Shown here: positions 27,126 to 35,439 of the stretch, piece after piece | Position numbering within the stretch: position 1 is the stretch's first letter | Layout: every line of letters starts with the position of its first letter | Virus record (IMG/VR): IMGVR_UViG_3300050343_000028 | Location: 1-42,093 of that record | Length of the DNA: 42,093 nt | Strand: one strand, 5' to 3' | Source of the DNA: a virus | Made by a program: the position numbers and the translations under genes | The notes under the pieces: model-generated | Told to the model about the DNA's origin: nothing | The model's database searches: none | Seen by the model: only the letters and a program-made list of their open reading frames with translations

Positions 27126-30100
27126 ATGGCTGAAGAAAATCAACTAAGTCTTTCTAACTTAGAGGGTGTTACTCCTTCTACTTCTCAAGAAACTACTCAA
27201 ATAAATAATGAATTATCATTATCTAATTTAGAAGGAGTTGAAACTGATGTTGTTTCAAATGATTTAAGTTTACAAAATTTAGAAGGAGTTACTTTTACTA
27301 AAACTCCTGAACGAACACCTATCAAAGTTGAAGGAATATTACCTCAGTATACTGATGGTAGTATTGATAGAAAATTTCTTATTGATACTAGTGAACCAAC
27401 AACTAAAGAAAAAATTGCTTATGGTTTAGATAAACAAAATATGTTTTTTGGAAATGTATTTCGTGTAGCTAAAGCAGGTTTGTCTGCTGCTTTTGACCCT
27501 AATAAAGAATTTGAAGAAATAGCCTTAGAAAATGCTGCTGTTGAAAAAGCAGAATTATATAAAAGACATGAAAAATTTAAAGGTGGAAAGTATGATGATG
27601 ATATAGAAGTACTTGCTGCAGAGATGGCAACTTTTCTTGTTGACCCTTATTATCTTTTTATGTATGCTACTCCTTGGGGAAGAGCAATGTCAATGAGACA
27701 AACAGGATTTAAAGCTATGGCAAAAGTAGCTGGATTATCTGCAGGTACTGTTTCATTAGATAAATTATTTGATAACTTAGCTACAACAGGTAAAGCTAAT
27801 CCAGCAGATGTAGCTTTAGCTGGGGGAGCTGCTGGTCTATTAGGACCTGCATCTATGAAAGCTTTTCAAATTATAGGTAAGTTATTACCTAAAGCTGATA
27901 AAGGAAAAATAGCACAAATAGTAGAAGTTATTGATGGTAAAACTCAAGCACAACTTGGAGTGTCTAAAGCTGAGTATAGAACTTTACAAAAAATTGCAGG
28001 AGATAAAGAGTTCTTAAAATTAAATCAACAACTTAAAAAAACAGAAACAACTTCAAAAACTTTAATAAGTAATCAAGCTAAACAAGAAAAAGAATATCTT
28101 CAATCTGTTTTAAAAATAGATAAAGACATAGCAAAGTTAAAAGCAGATAGAAAACTTATTAAGAGTGATGTTGTTGGTTTAATAGATAAAAAGAAAGCTA
28201 CCAAAAGTATTTCTAAAAAAATTGCACAGATTAAAAAAGCTGAAGAAGCAAGAAAAAAAGCTTTTAATAAAGCACAAACTGAATTATGGAAAAAAAATTC
28301 TTTAATATCTAAAAAAGTAATAGATGAAACTGTTAAAAGAGATGTACAGTTTTTAGAAAAATTATGGAAAGAAAAAGGATTAACAGAAAAAACTGCACAA
28401 GTAGTTTTATCAGCTAGTATTAGACCTTTAATGGGAGCTGCTACTGGTTATGGTTTTGGTAAACTTTGGGGTCCAGATGATGCAAATTTAAATAATTGGA
28501 TGTTAGTCGGTGCTTCATTTGGAGGTATATCAAAAGGAATACAAGCTAGTAAAACATTACCAGGACAATCTAAAAATATGATACAAAGATTATTGTATCA
28601 AGATGCAACTAAATTTACTTTTCAAAAAGTTAGAGAATTAACATCTACTACTACTTCAACTAAGTTAGCTGCAATAGGAGGAGAAACAGAAAAGATAGGA
28701 TTACAATTATTAGAAGGAATAGATAGTTCATTTGCAAAAAATTCTGTAACACAAAGAGCAGAAAATTTGTTACAAACATGGAGATTAAGAACAGCTAATG
28801 TTAATAAACCTTATTCTTTAGATGAACAAGCTTTAGCTTTATCAGTTATAAGAGGTTCAAAAGCTAAAGTAAGTAATCGAGTAAAAACTCTTGCAAGTAA
28901 ATTAGAAAAAGAATTACAAGATTTTAAAAAATTAAGAGAAGAAGCTGGTATATTTTCTTTAAATGAAAAAACTGGGAAATTAATAGACATAAAAAATTAC
29001 TTTCCAAGAGTATATGATTTTAGTAAAATTAAAGAAGACCCTAAAAAATTTGAAAAAGTATTAATTAGTATATATAAAAGCTTAGGACAAAGTGATAAGA
29101 ATGCAAAGAGTAGTGCAATGAGTTTTGCTAAAAGTTTACAAAATGCTGATGATAGTGTTATTAATAAAGAAGCAATTAGTGATTATGTTCAAGGTATTAC
29201 TAAAAAAGTAGGAGTATTAAAAAATAATCCTTTAAGTGAACATATTACAAAAGCTAGAATACTTGAAGGACCTTATGCTAAAGTAGAAAAAGTATTAAAT
29301 GACAATGGATATTTAGTAAACAATGCTAATGATGTACTATTTAATTTATATAATCGTTCTATGAAATCAATTGCATTTGCTGAGAAGTTTGGTAATCAAG
29401 GACAAATGTTAAAACCATATTTAGATAGCATTGTTCAAAAATATAAAGATGCTGCAGGAAAACAAATAGGTATTACAAATGAAAACTGGAAAGCTAAAGC
29501 TAGAGCTGAAATAGATTTAGTAATGAATACTATTGATGGTTATTTTGGTAGGTATGGTACAAAACAACTAGGTGTTAGTAAGTCAATAGCTGGTACACTA
29601 GCAACAATATCTAATTTAAATATGCTAGATAGAGTTACTATAGCTTCACTTGGAGATGTAGTTCAACCTTTTGCTAACTCTAATAATTTATTATCTTTTA
29701 TTAAAGGAGCAACACGAACAGCATTAACAAATAGAAGAGAAACAGGTTTAGCAAAAAATTTAAATCAAAATTTAGAAAATGAAATTCGTGCATGGTTAAA
29801 AAGTACAGGTAGTAAAACAACAGATAAACTAAATAGAAGTAAATTATCTTCTACTTTAGGAGATGAAGCAGTTTTAAAATTTGATGATGCTACTCAAGCA
29901 GCTAATGTTATGGGTGAAATGGGTACTTTAAGAAAAGTAAATGAATTTGGTTTTAAAATTATGGGTTTACAATGGTTAACTGGATTAGCTAGAAGATATG
30001 CATATAATGTTGGAGCAGTTGATGCATATACAAGTGCAAGTAAATTATCTAAATTTGTAAGTGCAGGAGGTAAAATTAATTCTAGTAAGGGATTAAAATT

Positions 30101-32237
30101 AGTTAAAGATTTAAACAAATATAGTATTGATGTTCAAGATGGTTTAAAACTAGGTTCGTTTAAAAATTTTGATGATGCTATTGTAGATAAAACAAATAAA
30201 AAAATTTTAAATCAATCAGGTCTTCTTGCAGCAAATAGAGATGCATTAATACCTCAAGTACAAAATAGATTATTATTTGCTCAAAGTAGAAATCCTTGGG
30301 TTAGATTGATGGGTCAATTTACTTCTTGGGCTATGGCAAAATCAGCACAAACAAATAAAATTTTACAAAGAATTGAAAATGGAGAAGCTAAACAAATGGT
30401 AAAATTATTAGCTGCTTTACCTGTATATGGTGGTATTCAAATGTTGAGAGAATTAGCTAAGGATGGAGAAGTTATTACTGACCCTGCTTATAATGAAGAT
30501 AAGTGGTGGGCTGAATCATTAAGATTATCAGGTATGTCAGGAATACTTCCTGAATTAGTTATAGGTAGATTAACTGGACCAGGTTCAAGACAACCATGGT
30601 TTATTCCTTTTCCTGCTGCTAGTGTTGCAACTGATGTAGGATTAATAGGAAAGGATGTTTTAAAAGGAGAAACTGAAAAAGCTACAAGAAGATTTTGGGA
30701 AAAAATTGTACCTTTTCCTACTTATAGAAAATGGTTAGTAGATTTATTTAGTGGTGTAGAAAGAACAAGAACATATAATAAAAGTAATGTAGATAGTAGC
30801 AACAATGTAATTAAACCTCAAAAGTTTTCAGATGGAGGTGCTGTATTTAGAAGAAAAAAATATGCTGCAGGAGATTTAGCTTTATCTAATTTAGAAGGAG
30901 TTAATGTTTCAAAAATTAATACAAGTCAACTTACTAATAATGATAAATATATTGTTGGAGATAATTTAAATTATGATTTAAATTTTAAAGAAGAAAAAGT
31001 AATAGAAAAAAAACCTATGAATAAAAAAAAATTAACCACAGTAGCTAGTGCTGCAGTAATGGCTGCGACAGGAGCAACAGCAAACATAGATAATGAAGTA
31101 AATAACTATATTGATAAAATTAAAAAGTATGAGGGAACAGGGAAAGTTATTATCATTGATGGTAAAAAATATTTTAAAAATTATAGATTAGGAGATGAAG
31201 AATTTATTACAAGTGGTTATGGTTTTTACAATAAAGATAATAAAGAAGATGGAATGGTTTCTGAAGAACAAGCTAATAAAGATTTAAAAAATAATATTAA
31301 ATTAAAATTAATTGAAACTAAAAAAAATATTAAAAACTTTGATAACTTATCTGATAATTTAAAAAAGAATATAGTATCATCTTGGTATAGAGGTTCATTA
31401 TCAGGTAGTCCTAAAACTATTAAATTAATTAATGAAGGAAAATTTAAGGAAGCAGCAGTTGAATTTTTAAATAATGTTGAATATAAAGAAGCAGTTAAAT
31501 CAGGTTCAGGTGTTGCTAAAAGAATGGAAGATGTTGCTAATGCAATTAAAATGGAAGCACTACAAAAATTTAATATAGGTGGATTAGCTGCAAAATTAGC
31601 AACAAAAGCAATTAGTAAATATGGAGTTAAGAGAGGTGATACAGCAATATCAACTACAGTAGGTACATATAAAAAAGTTAATAAAATATTTGATGATGCT
31701 AATGTTAAAACTGTACATGATTTTGGTTCTGGTTTAGGTTTAGGTTCAAAAGAATTTACAAATAAAATTGTAACTAATCACGAACCTTTTGTTCCATTAG
31801 AAAAAATTATAAAAGTAAAAGGTAAAGTACCTGATTATAAAACAGCAGATGATGTTATATTTAAAGAAGGATTTGCATCTAAAGATGGTGTTGTTAATGC
31901 TAATGTATTAAATGTAATTGAAGACCCTATGGAAAGAAGTAATGTTGTTAGACAAATATCACAATTAATAAGTGATAAAGGTATGGCTGTTATTACAACA
32001 AGAGGTAGTGAAGTTACTAAAGCAGCCCAAACTTCTAAGAATGCTACACCATTTAATGATGGTTGGATATTTGGTAAGGGAGATAAGAAAACTTTTCAAA
32101 AAGGATATAGTCAAAAAGAATTAGAAGAATATATTAAAAGTATCTTAGGTGATAAATTTAAAGTAGAAAAAATTCCTAGTAAATATAAAATAGGAACATC
32201 AGGAGTAATTATTAAAAAAATAAAAGGAGATAAATAA
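27126..32237 (+). CDS. giant polyvalent virion protein: ejection part, lysozyme and methyltransferase-like domains
   Basis: 1703 residues, intact. Residues 6-55 hold three 'LSLxNLEGV' repeats and a fourth copy is at 1250-1259. About 130-1230 is a helical, partly coiled-coil ejection-protein body (e.g. NPWVRLMGQFTSWAMAK). A 'KFSDGG' motif (about 1233) precedes the fourth repeat. Residues 1298-1320 look like a signal peptide (MNKKKLTTVASAAVMAATGA), followed by a GH24-type lysozyme domain: E1336 (KYEG), GYG at 1364-1366 and RMEDVAN at 1466. After 'KFNIGG' (1481) comes a Rossmann-type methyltransferase-like domain with motif I DFGSGLGLG (1532-1540) and VLNVIEDP (about 1594). It probably enters the host with the DNA and cuts the wall; the target of the methyltransferase is unknown. 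Confidence 0.75.
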   Translation: MAEENQLSLSNLEGVTPSTSQETTQINNELSLSNLEGVETDVVSNDLSLQNLEGVTFTKTPERTPIKVEGILPQYTDGSIDRKFLIDTSEPTTKEKIAYGLDKQNMFFGNVFRVAKAGLSAAFDPNKEFEEIALENAAVEKAELYKRHEKFKGGKYDDDIEVLAAEMATFLVDPYYLFMYATPWGRAMSMRQTGFKAMAKVAGLSAGTVSLDKLFDNLATTGKANPADVALAGGAAGLLGPASMKAFQIIGKLLPKADKGKIAQIVEVIDGKTQAQLGVSKAEYRTLQKIAGDKEFLKLNQQLKKTETTSKTLISNQAKQEKEYLQSVLKIDKDIAKLKADRKLIKSDVVGLIDKKKATKSISKKIAQIKKAEEARKKAFNKAQTELWKKNSLISKKVIDETVKRDVQFLEKLWKEKGLTEKTAQVVLSASIRPLMGAATGYGFGKLWGPDDANLNNWMLVGASFGGISKGIQASKTLPGQSKNMIQRLLYQDATKFTFQKVRELTSTTTSTKLAAIGGETEKIGLQLLEGIDSSFAKNSVTQRAENLLQTWRLRTANVNKPYSLDEQALALSVIRGSKAKVSNRVKTLASKLEKELQDFKKLREEAGIFSLNEKTGKLIDIKNYFPRVYDFSKIKEDPKKFEKVLISIYKSLGQSDKNAKSSAMSFAKSLQNADDSVINKEAISDYVQGITKKVGVLKNNPLSEHITKARILEGPYAKVEKVLNDNGYLVNNANDVLFNLYNRSMKSIAFAEKFGNQGQMLKPYLDSIVQKYKDAAGKQIGITNENWKAKARAEIDLVMNTIDGYFGRYGTKQLGVSKSIAGTLATISNLNMLDRVTIASLGDVVQPFANSNNLLSFIKGATRTALTNRRETGLAKNLNQNLENEIRAWLKSTGSKTTDKLNRSKLSSTLGDEAVLKFDDATQAANVMGEMGTLRKVNEFGFKIMGLQWLTGLARRYAYNVGAVDAYTSASKLSKFVSAGGKINSSKGLKLVKDLNKYSIDVQDGLKLGSFKNFDDAIVDKTNKKILNQSGLLAANRDALIPQVQNRLLFAQSRNPWVRLMGQFTSWAMAKSAQTNKILQRIENGEAKQMVKLLAALPVYGGIQMLRELAKDGEVITDPAYNEDKWWAESLRLSGMSGILPELVIGRLTGPGSRQPWFIPFPAASVATDVGLIGKDVLKGETEKATRRFWEKIVPFPTYRKWLVDLFSGVERTRTYNKSNVDSSNNVIKPQKFSDGGAVFRRKKYAAGDLALSNLEGVNVSKINTSQLTNNDKYIVGDNLNYDLNFKEEKVIEKKPMNKKKLTTVASAAVMAATGATANIDNEVNNYIDKIKKYEGTGKVIIIDGKKYFKNYRLGDEEFITSGYGFYNKDNKEDGMVSEEQANKDLKNNIKLKLIETKKNIKNFDNLSDNLKKNIVSSWYRGSLSGSPKTIKLINEGKFKEAAVEFLNNVEYKEAVKSGSGVAKRMEDVANAIKMEALQKFNIGGLAAKLATKAISKYGVKRGDTAISTTVGTYKKVNKIFDDANVKTVHDFGSGLGLGSKEFTNKIVTNHEPFVPLEKIIKVKGKVPDYKTADDVIFKEGFASKDGVVNANVLNVIEDPMERSNVVRQISQLISDKGMAVITTRGSEVTKAAQTSKNATPFNDGWIFGKGDKKTFQKGYSQKELEEYIKSILGDKFKVEKIPSKYKIGTSGVIIKKIKGDK

Positions 32238-32238
32238 T

Positions 32239-32670
32239 ATGCCATTTGAAATGATAACAATGCTAGGCTCAACTGTACTCGGAGGAGTAATGAGTATATG
32301 GTCGCAAAGCATTAAAGCAAAACAAGCAGAACAAAAGATGCTTATACAAAGAGCCGAAGTACAAACTAAAGCTTTTAAAGAAGCAAGAGAATATGACAAC
32401 AAAGGTTTTCAATGGACTAGAAGAATCATAGCATTAGTTGCTGTGTTTGCTATAGTACTATTACCTAAACTAATGCCTGTACTATCACCAGATACAAGTG
32501 TGATTGTAGGTTATTTAGAATTTAAACCTTCATTCTTATTCTTACCAGAAAAAGAAATAATGAAATGGATAACACTATCATCTAATAGTCTAGTAATAAC
32601 ACCATTAGATACTAACTTAGTATCAGCTATTATAGGACTATACTTTGGTGGTTCGTTAGTTAAGAAATAA
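32239..32670 (+). CDS. membrane protein, possible holin
   Basis: 143 residues. N-terminal hydrophobic segment (about 3-20), a charged helix (about 22-55), a strong span (RIIALVAVFAIVLLPKLMPV, about 61-80) and a weaker C-terminal one. The pattern and position right after the lysozyme-bearing gene suggest a holin or related lysis protein. AAAGGAG upstream. I cannot assign a family. Confidence 0.5.
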   Translation: MPFEMITMLGSTVLGGVMSIWSQSIKAKQAEQKMLIQRAEVQTKAFKEAREYDNKGFQWTRRIIALVAVFAIVLLPKLMPVLSPDTSVIVGYLEFKPSFLFLPEKEIMKWITLSSNSLVITPLDTNLVSAIIGLYFGGSLVKK

Positions 32671-32739
32671 TATGATAACAATAACAATACTAAGCTTATT
32701 AATAGGAGTATTAATATAATTAATATATGAGGTGTCATT

Positions 32740-32817
32740 ATGAACTATTATTTTACAGGTATGTTGATTATATTACTTGTCTTAATGGCACTTTTTTTAG
32801 AACCAGGATATAGATGA
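32740..32817 (+). CDS. very small membrane peptide
   Basis: 25 residues, nearly all one hydrophobic span (YFTGMLIILLVLMALFLEP). Its TGA overlaps the next ATG (ATGA), so it is likely translated with it. A weak GAGGTG precedes the start. It could be a lysis helper; evidence is only composition and coupling. Confidence 0.35.
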   Translation: MNYYFTGMLIILLVLMALFLEPGYR

Positions 32818-32954
32818 TAGATAGATTAATATATAAATTTTGTGGTTTCTTAGATAACTCAATAGCATTTATAGAGACTGGTGTTATTAAAATGGTAGAG
32901 TGGTGTTGGCATTCTAGAGTTAAGTTATTAAATAAAAGAAGGAAAAAGAAATGA
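32814..32954 (+). CDS. small protein in lysis region
   Basis: 46 residues with a basic C-terminus (VKLLNKRRKKK). The start overlaps the upstream stop and its stop overlaps the next start (ATGA). The N-terminal half is amphipathic (LIYKFCGFLDNSIAFIETGV). Function unknown. Confidence 0.45.
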   Translation: MIDRLIYKFCGFLDNSIAFIETGVIKMVEWCWHSRVKLLNKRRKKK

Positions 32955-33106
32955 ATTTATTTAGAGACTTACAAAAAATAAAAAAAGAAAAAAGTCAGAA
33001 AGAATCTGCTATAGCACAGCTAAGAAAAAGAAGTAAAGACTCTATAGCTAGACCTAAAGCAGTAAAAAATATAACAAGTAAAGACCCTAGATTACAAGGA
33101 ATATAA
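32951..33106 (+). CDS. small basic helical protein
   Basis: 51 residues, Lys/Arg-rich helix with no hydrophobic span (MNLFRDLQKIKKEKSQKESA ... ITSKDPRLQGI). Coupled to both neighbours by overlapping stop/start codons, which supports it as a real gene. No homologue recognised; a small nucleic-acid-binding or adaptor role is possible. Confidence 0.5.
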   Translation: MNLFRDLQKIKKEKSQKESAIAQLRKRSKDSIARPKAVKNITSKDPRLQGI

Positions 33107-33471
33107 TGAAGGTTAGTGAGAAAACAAATGTAAGTATGCCTATCAAAAACATGATAGGTATTGTAGTAGCTGTAGCAATGGGGGTGTTTGCATATACAGA
33201 AGTAACTGCGAGGTTGACCAGTCTAGAAACATCCAGAGAATTATTTCAAGCAGACTTACTTAAAAAATCAGAGCAGAAACCAACAGACCAAGAACAGTTT
33301 ATGTTGATAGAAGCTTTGTTTGAAGATGTAGAAAAATTAATTAAGAACCAAGAACAAAACATGACTAATAAAGTTAATATAGAATTTCTTAAAACTCAAT
33401 TAGAAAAAGCATTAGAAGATGTCGAAGAATTAAAAGACAAAGTAAGAGCAAATGGTAATGGAGGACACTAA
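33106..33471 (+). CDS. membrane-anchored coiled-coil protein
   Basis: 121 residues: one span near the N-terminus (NMIGIVVAVAMGVFAYTEV) and a long charged coiled coil after it. The topology (anchor plus helix facing the periplasm) resembles spanin- or Rz-type lysis proteins and similar phage proteins. It ends at a GGAGG site feeding the next gene. Role inferred from topology and position only. Confidence 0.55.
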   Translation: MKVSEKTNVSMPIKNMIGIVVAVAMGVFAYTEVTARLTSLETSRELFQADLLKKSEQKPTDQEQFMLIEALFEDVEKLIKNQEQNMTNKVNIEFLKTQLEKALEDVEELKDKVRANGNGGH

Positions 33472-33683
33472 TGATTGAGATGGTAATAGCTTTATTAATG
33501 ATTGTTAATGGTGAGATAAAAGAACATAGAATACAAGAGTCTATGTCTAAATGTTTGAAAGGAAAAAGAATAGCAATGCGTAGTAATACTGGTAATAATA
33601 TAGAGTATCAATGTATCAAGTCAATGGCTGAGACAGAGATATATTTAAATCAAAAATCAATTAAAACATTAATATTAAAATAA
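33471..33683 (+). CDS. small protein with N-terminal hydrophobic segment and two Cys
   Basis: 70 residues. The N-terminal MIEMVIALLMIVNGEI could be a signal or anchor; two Cys (positions 27 and 48) might form a disulfide outside the cytoplasm. The 'SMSKCLKGKRIA' and 'YQCIKSMAETEIYL' pattern recurs in small marine phage proteins. Coupled by TAATG to both neighbours. Confidence 0.5.
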   Translation: MIEMVIALLMIVNGEIKEHRIQESMSKCLKGKRIAMRSNTGNNIEYQCIKSMAETEIYLNQKSIKTLILK

Positions 33684-33898
33684 TGAAGGTAGCTTTATTT
33701 ATGATTCTATGCTCAGGTGTAGCAAATAATTGTCTTGACCCTATAAAAATAAATACTTATAATGATTTTTATGAATGTATGGGGGCTGGTTATTTAGAAT
33801 CTTATAAAAAAAATGAAGACATTGGAGCAGCAGATGTTAACGAGTATAGAATGTATATTAAATTTATGTGTGCTGATGAAAAAGGTGAACAGGTTTAA
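33683..33898 (+). CDS. small Cys-containing exported-type protein
   Basis: 71 residues: a short hydrophobic start (MKVALFMILCSGVANNC) and later 'YNDFYECMGAGYLESYKK' and FMCADE, giving four Cys. It could be exported with disulfides and is related in pattern to the preceding gene. It is the last plus-strand gene and overlaps the end of the minus-strand block by 4 bp. Confidence 0.5.
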   Translation: MKVALFMILCSGVANNCLDPIKINTYNDFYECMGAGYLESYKKNEDIGAADVNEYRMYIKFMCADEKGEQV

Positions 33899-34152
33899 TT
33901 ATAAGAAACATCTGAAGCAATCTTTTCTAAGTCTTCAGTTAGTAAATCAAACTTAGCATTACACTCTCTTAACAATGCTTTAATAACTCCAGCATTTTCT
34001 TTTTTAAAATGAAGATGTATTTTATCTAAAGGATACTTAGATAACTCAGTTATAAATTGTCCTTGATTATTAATAATTAATTTGAAGCCCATAAGGTGTG
34101 CTTCTTTTCTTCTAACTCTTTTCTTTTGTTTAAGTTTTCGATTGGTTTTCAT
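33895..34152 (-). CDS. hypothetical basic protein
   Basis: 85 residues with a very basic N-terminus (KLKQKKRVRRKEAH) and an alpha/beta rest. It overlaps the upstream gene by 23 bases and is the last gene of the minus block, meeting the plus block tail-to-tail. An internal ATG (at about residue 21) would drop the basic part. No function assigned. Confidence 0.5.
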   Translation of the reverse strand: MKTNRKLKQKKRVRRKEAHLMGFKLIINNQGQFITELSKYPLDKIHLHFKKENAGVIKALLRECNAKFDLLTEDLEKIASDVSYN

Positions 34153-34462
34153 GCTTCTCTTTCAGTAAGTCAACAAGAAAATCATCATCATTCTTCTCGC
34201 TTCTAAGTTTAGTCATAGGTTTAGTACCTTCTTTATAAGTTTCAATAGTTCTAATTCTAACAGGATTAGTCATGAATACAGGAAACTTAGGATTGTCTAA
34301 AGACTTTACCATAAAGAAACCATCTTCAGCAACACCAAATGTTTCTACTCTTTTGATGTCTATATCATCTGAGCCAATTAAACATACTCTTAAATTATAT
34401 ACATCTTTTTTTTCAGGTGGTTTAATATTCTTACCATTTAATCCTACAATATTATTTGTCAT
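34130..34462 (-). CDS. hypothetical protein
   Basis: 110 residues, mainly beta in the centre (VYNLRVCLIGSDDIDIKRVE) with a charged helical C-terminus. Overlaps neighbours on both sides (23 and 11 bases), so it is part of the minus-strand operon. I do not recognise a family. Confidence 0.55.
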   Translation of the reverse strand: MTNNIVGLNGKNIKPPEKKDVYNLRVCLIGSDDIDIKRVETFGVAEDGFFMVKSLDNPKFPVFMTNPVRIRTIETYKEGTKPMTKLRSEKNDDDFLVDLLKEKHENQSKT

Positions 34463-34760
34463 TTTCGTATGTCCTATCTACAGCATGAATATCTTCTATA
34501 ACAACAGGGGATACTTCTCCTTGTTGTCCATCATCATCAGCTAAACTATCTATACTTTCAGTATACATTTCATTTAACTTATTATTGTTTCTTGTTATCT
34601 TTAATTTAAGATGGTCTTTTAATGCATCAATCTTAACATGAAGTATTTTATCTAAGTGTGGATTAATACCATACATAGGTAAATCATTTAATGCTGAGAT
34701 AATTCTGCGAAAACCTCTTGCTCTTTTTTCTAATTGTGTTATCTGTGATTCATTAGTCAT
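34452..34760 (-). CDS. hypothetical helical protein
   Basis: 102 residues, helical (ITQLEKRARGFRRIISALN, then KIDALKDHLKLKITRNNNKL) with an acidic tail. Overlaps neighbours by 8 and 11 bases. No conserved domain recognised; a coiled-coil partner role is possible. Confidence 0.5.
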   Translation of the reverse strand: MTNESQITQLEKRARGFRRIISALNDLPMYGINPHLDKILHVKIDALKDHLKLKITRNNNKLNEMYTESIDSLADDDGQQGEVSPVVIEDIHAVDRTYENDK

Positions 34761-34992
34761 AGTCTCTCTCCAATATCATTTCTAAATAGTGAATTGCTTT
34801 TTCTATATCTTTTTGTTTTCCTTTTTTAGAGTGTCTACAAATATATTTAATTGCATTACCTTCTGCAAATAATAATTGATTCTCATTTATAAAATGAGCA
34901 GGTTGAATTTTCATACCTTTATAGTGGTCGCCATCAACTTGCTTATTTAAACTGTCATATGCAACACCTTTAAACATTTCTTTACTTGGCAT
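34753..34992 (-). CDS. DUF3310-like protein
   Basis: 79 residues. The pattern GDHYKGMKIQPAHFI ... EGNAIKYICRHSKKGKQKDIEKA ... YLEMILE is the DUF3310 (SaV-like) signature, common in phages near nucleotide-metabolism genes and sometimes annotated as nucleotide-kinase related. Biochemistry is not established. The start overlaps the upstream stop (TAATG). Confidence 0.8.
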   Translation of the reverse strand: MPSKEMFKGVAYDSLNKQVDGDHYKGMKIQPAHFINENQLLFAEGNAIKYICRHSKKGKQKDIEKAIHYLEMILERDYD

Positions 34993-35288
34993 TATATTAT
35001 ATTATCCTGTCTTCTTAATTGTTTTTCTGTTGGTTGTAACATAGCATTTAAATCATCTATTGTCAACTCTGAATTTCTTTTTAGTTTCTTTACTATCCAT
35101 TTGTAAGACCAAGGTTGTAATCTAAATTGTTGTTGACTATCATAGTAATGAGTTTGATTAGGAATAAAATCAAATACATTTTTATAATTAATCTTACTAG
35201 CTTCTTCTTTAGACAACAAAGACTGTAGCCATTCAACAAGTATGTATCTTGCTTTTCGTCTTATAGGTTTCATTTTTTTACTATTCAT
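34992..35288 (-). CDS. hypothetical protein
   Basis: 98 residues from the ATG at 35288, which has GGAAAG upstream and overlaps the stop of the zinc-ribbon gene. The frame is open upstream to 35324, giving up to 110 residues. It contains a Trp-rich part (PWSYKWIVKKLKR) and a Gln/Arg-rich end. Function unknown; basic, so nucleic-acid binding is possible. Confidence 0.5.
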   Translation of the reverse strand: MNSKKMKPIRRKARYILVEWLQSLLSKEEASKINYKNVFDFIPNQTHYYDSQQQFRLQPWSYKWIVKKLKRNSELTIDDLNAMLQPTEKQLRRQDNII

Positions 35289-35439
35289 TTTCTTTCTTTC
35301 CATGACAAACTTCATATGAAGCATTACAATTTTTACAACTGTAATTACTTACAAATAAATATTCATCATTGTCATATACATCTTCAGCATCAAAATCATT
35401 ACCCCAAAGTACATCACCATTACAAATAAAACACTTCAT
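35281..35439 (-). CDS. small zinc-ribbon protein
   Basis: 52 residues. Cys pairs CFIC (3-6) and CKNC (35-38) frame an acidic linker, the usual layout of a two-pair zinc ribbon; a further Cys at 45 follows. Start ATG at 35439 overlaps the speD stop (TAATG). Small zinc ribbons like this occur in early regions of marine phages and may bind nucleic acid or a host protein. Confidence 0.65.
   Translation of the reverse strand: MKCFICNGDVLWGNDFDAEDVYDNDEYLFVSNYSCKNCNASYEVCHGKKENE

Noticed and set aside
32672-32719. 15-codon hydrophobic frame after the holin-like gene
   Set aside because: Very short and AT-rich; no evidence beyond an ATG. It may be a fragment or chance.
33914-33940. CTGAAG/CTTCAG inverted repeat as bidirectional terminator
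   Set aside because: Only 6 bp with a 15-base loop, inside a coding region and without a proper T-run on both sides.
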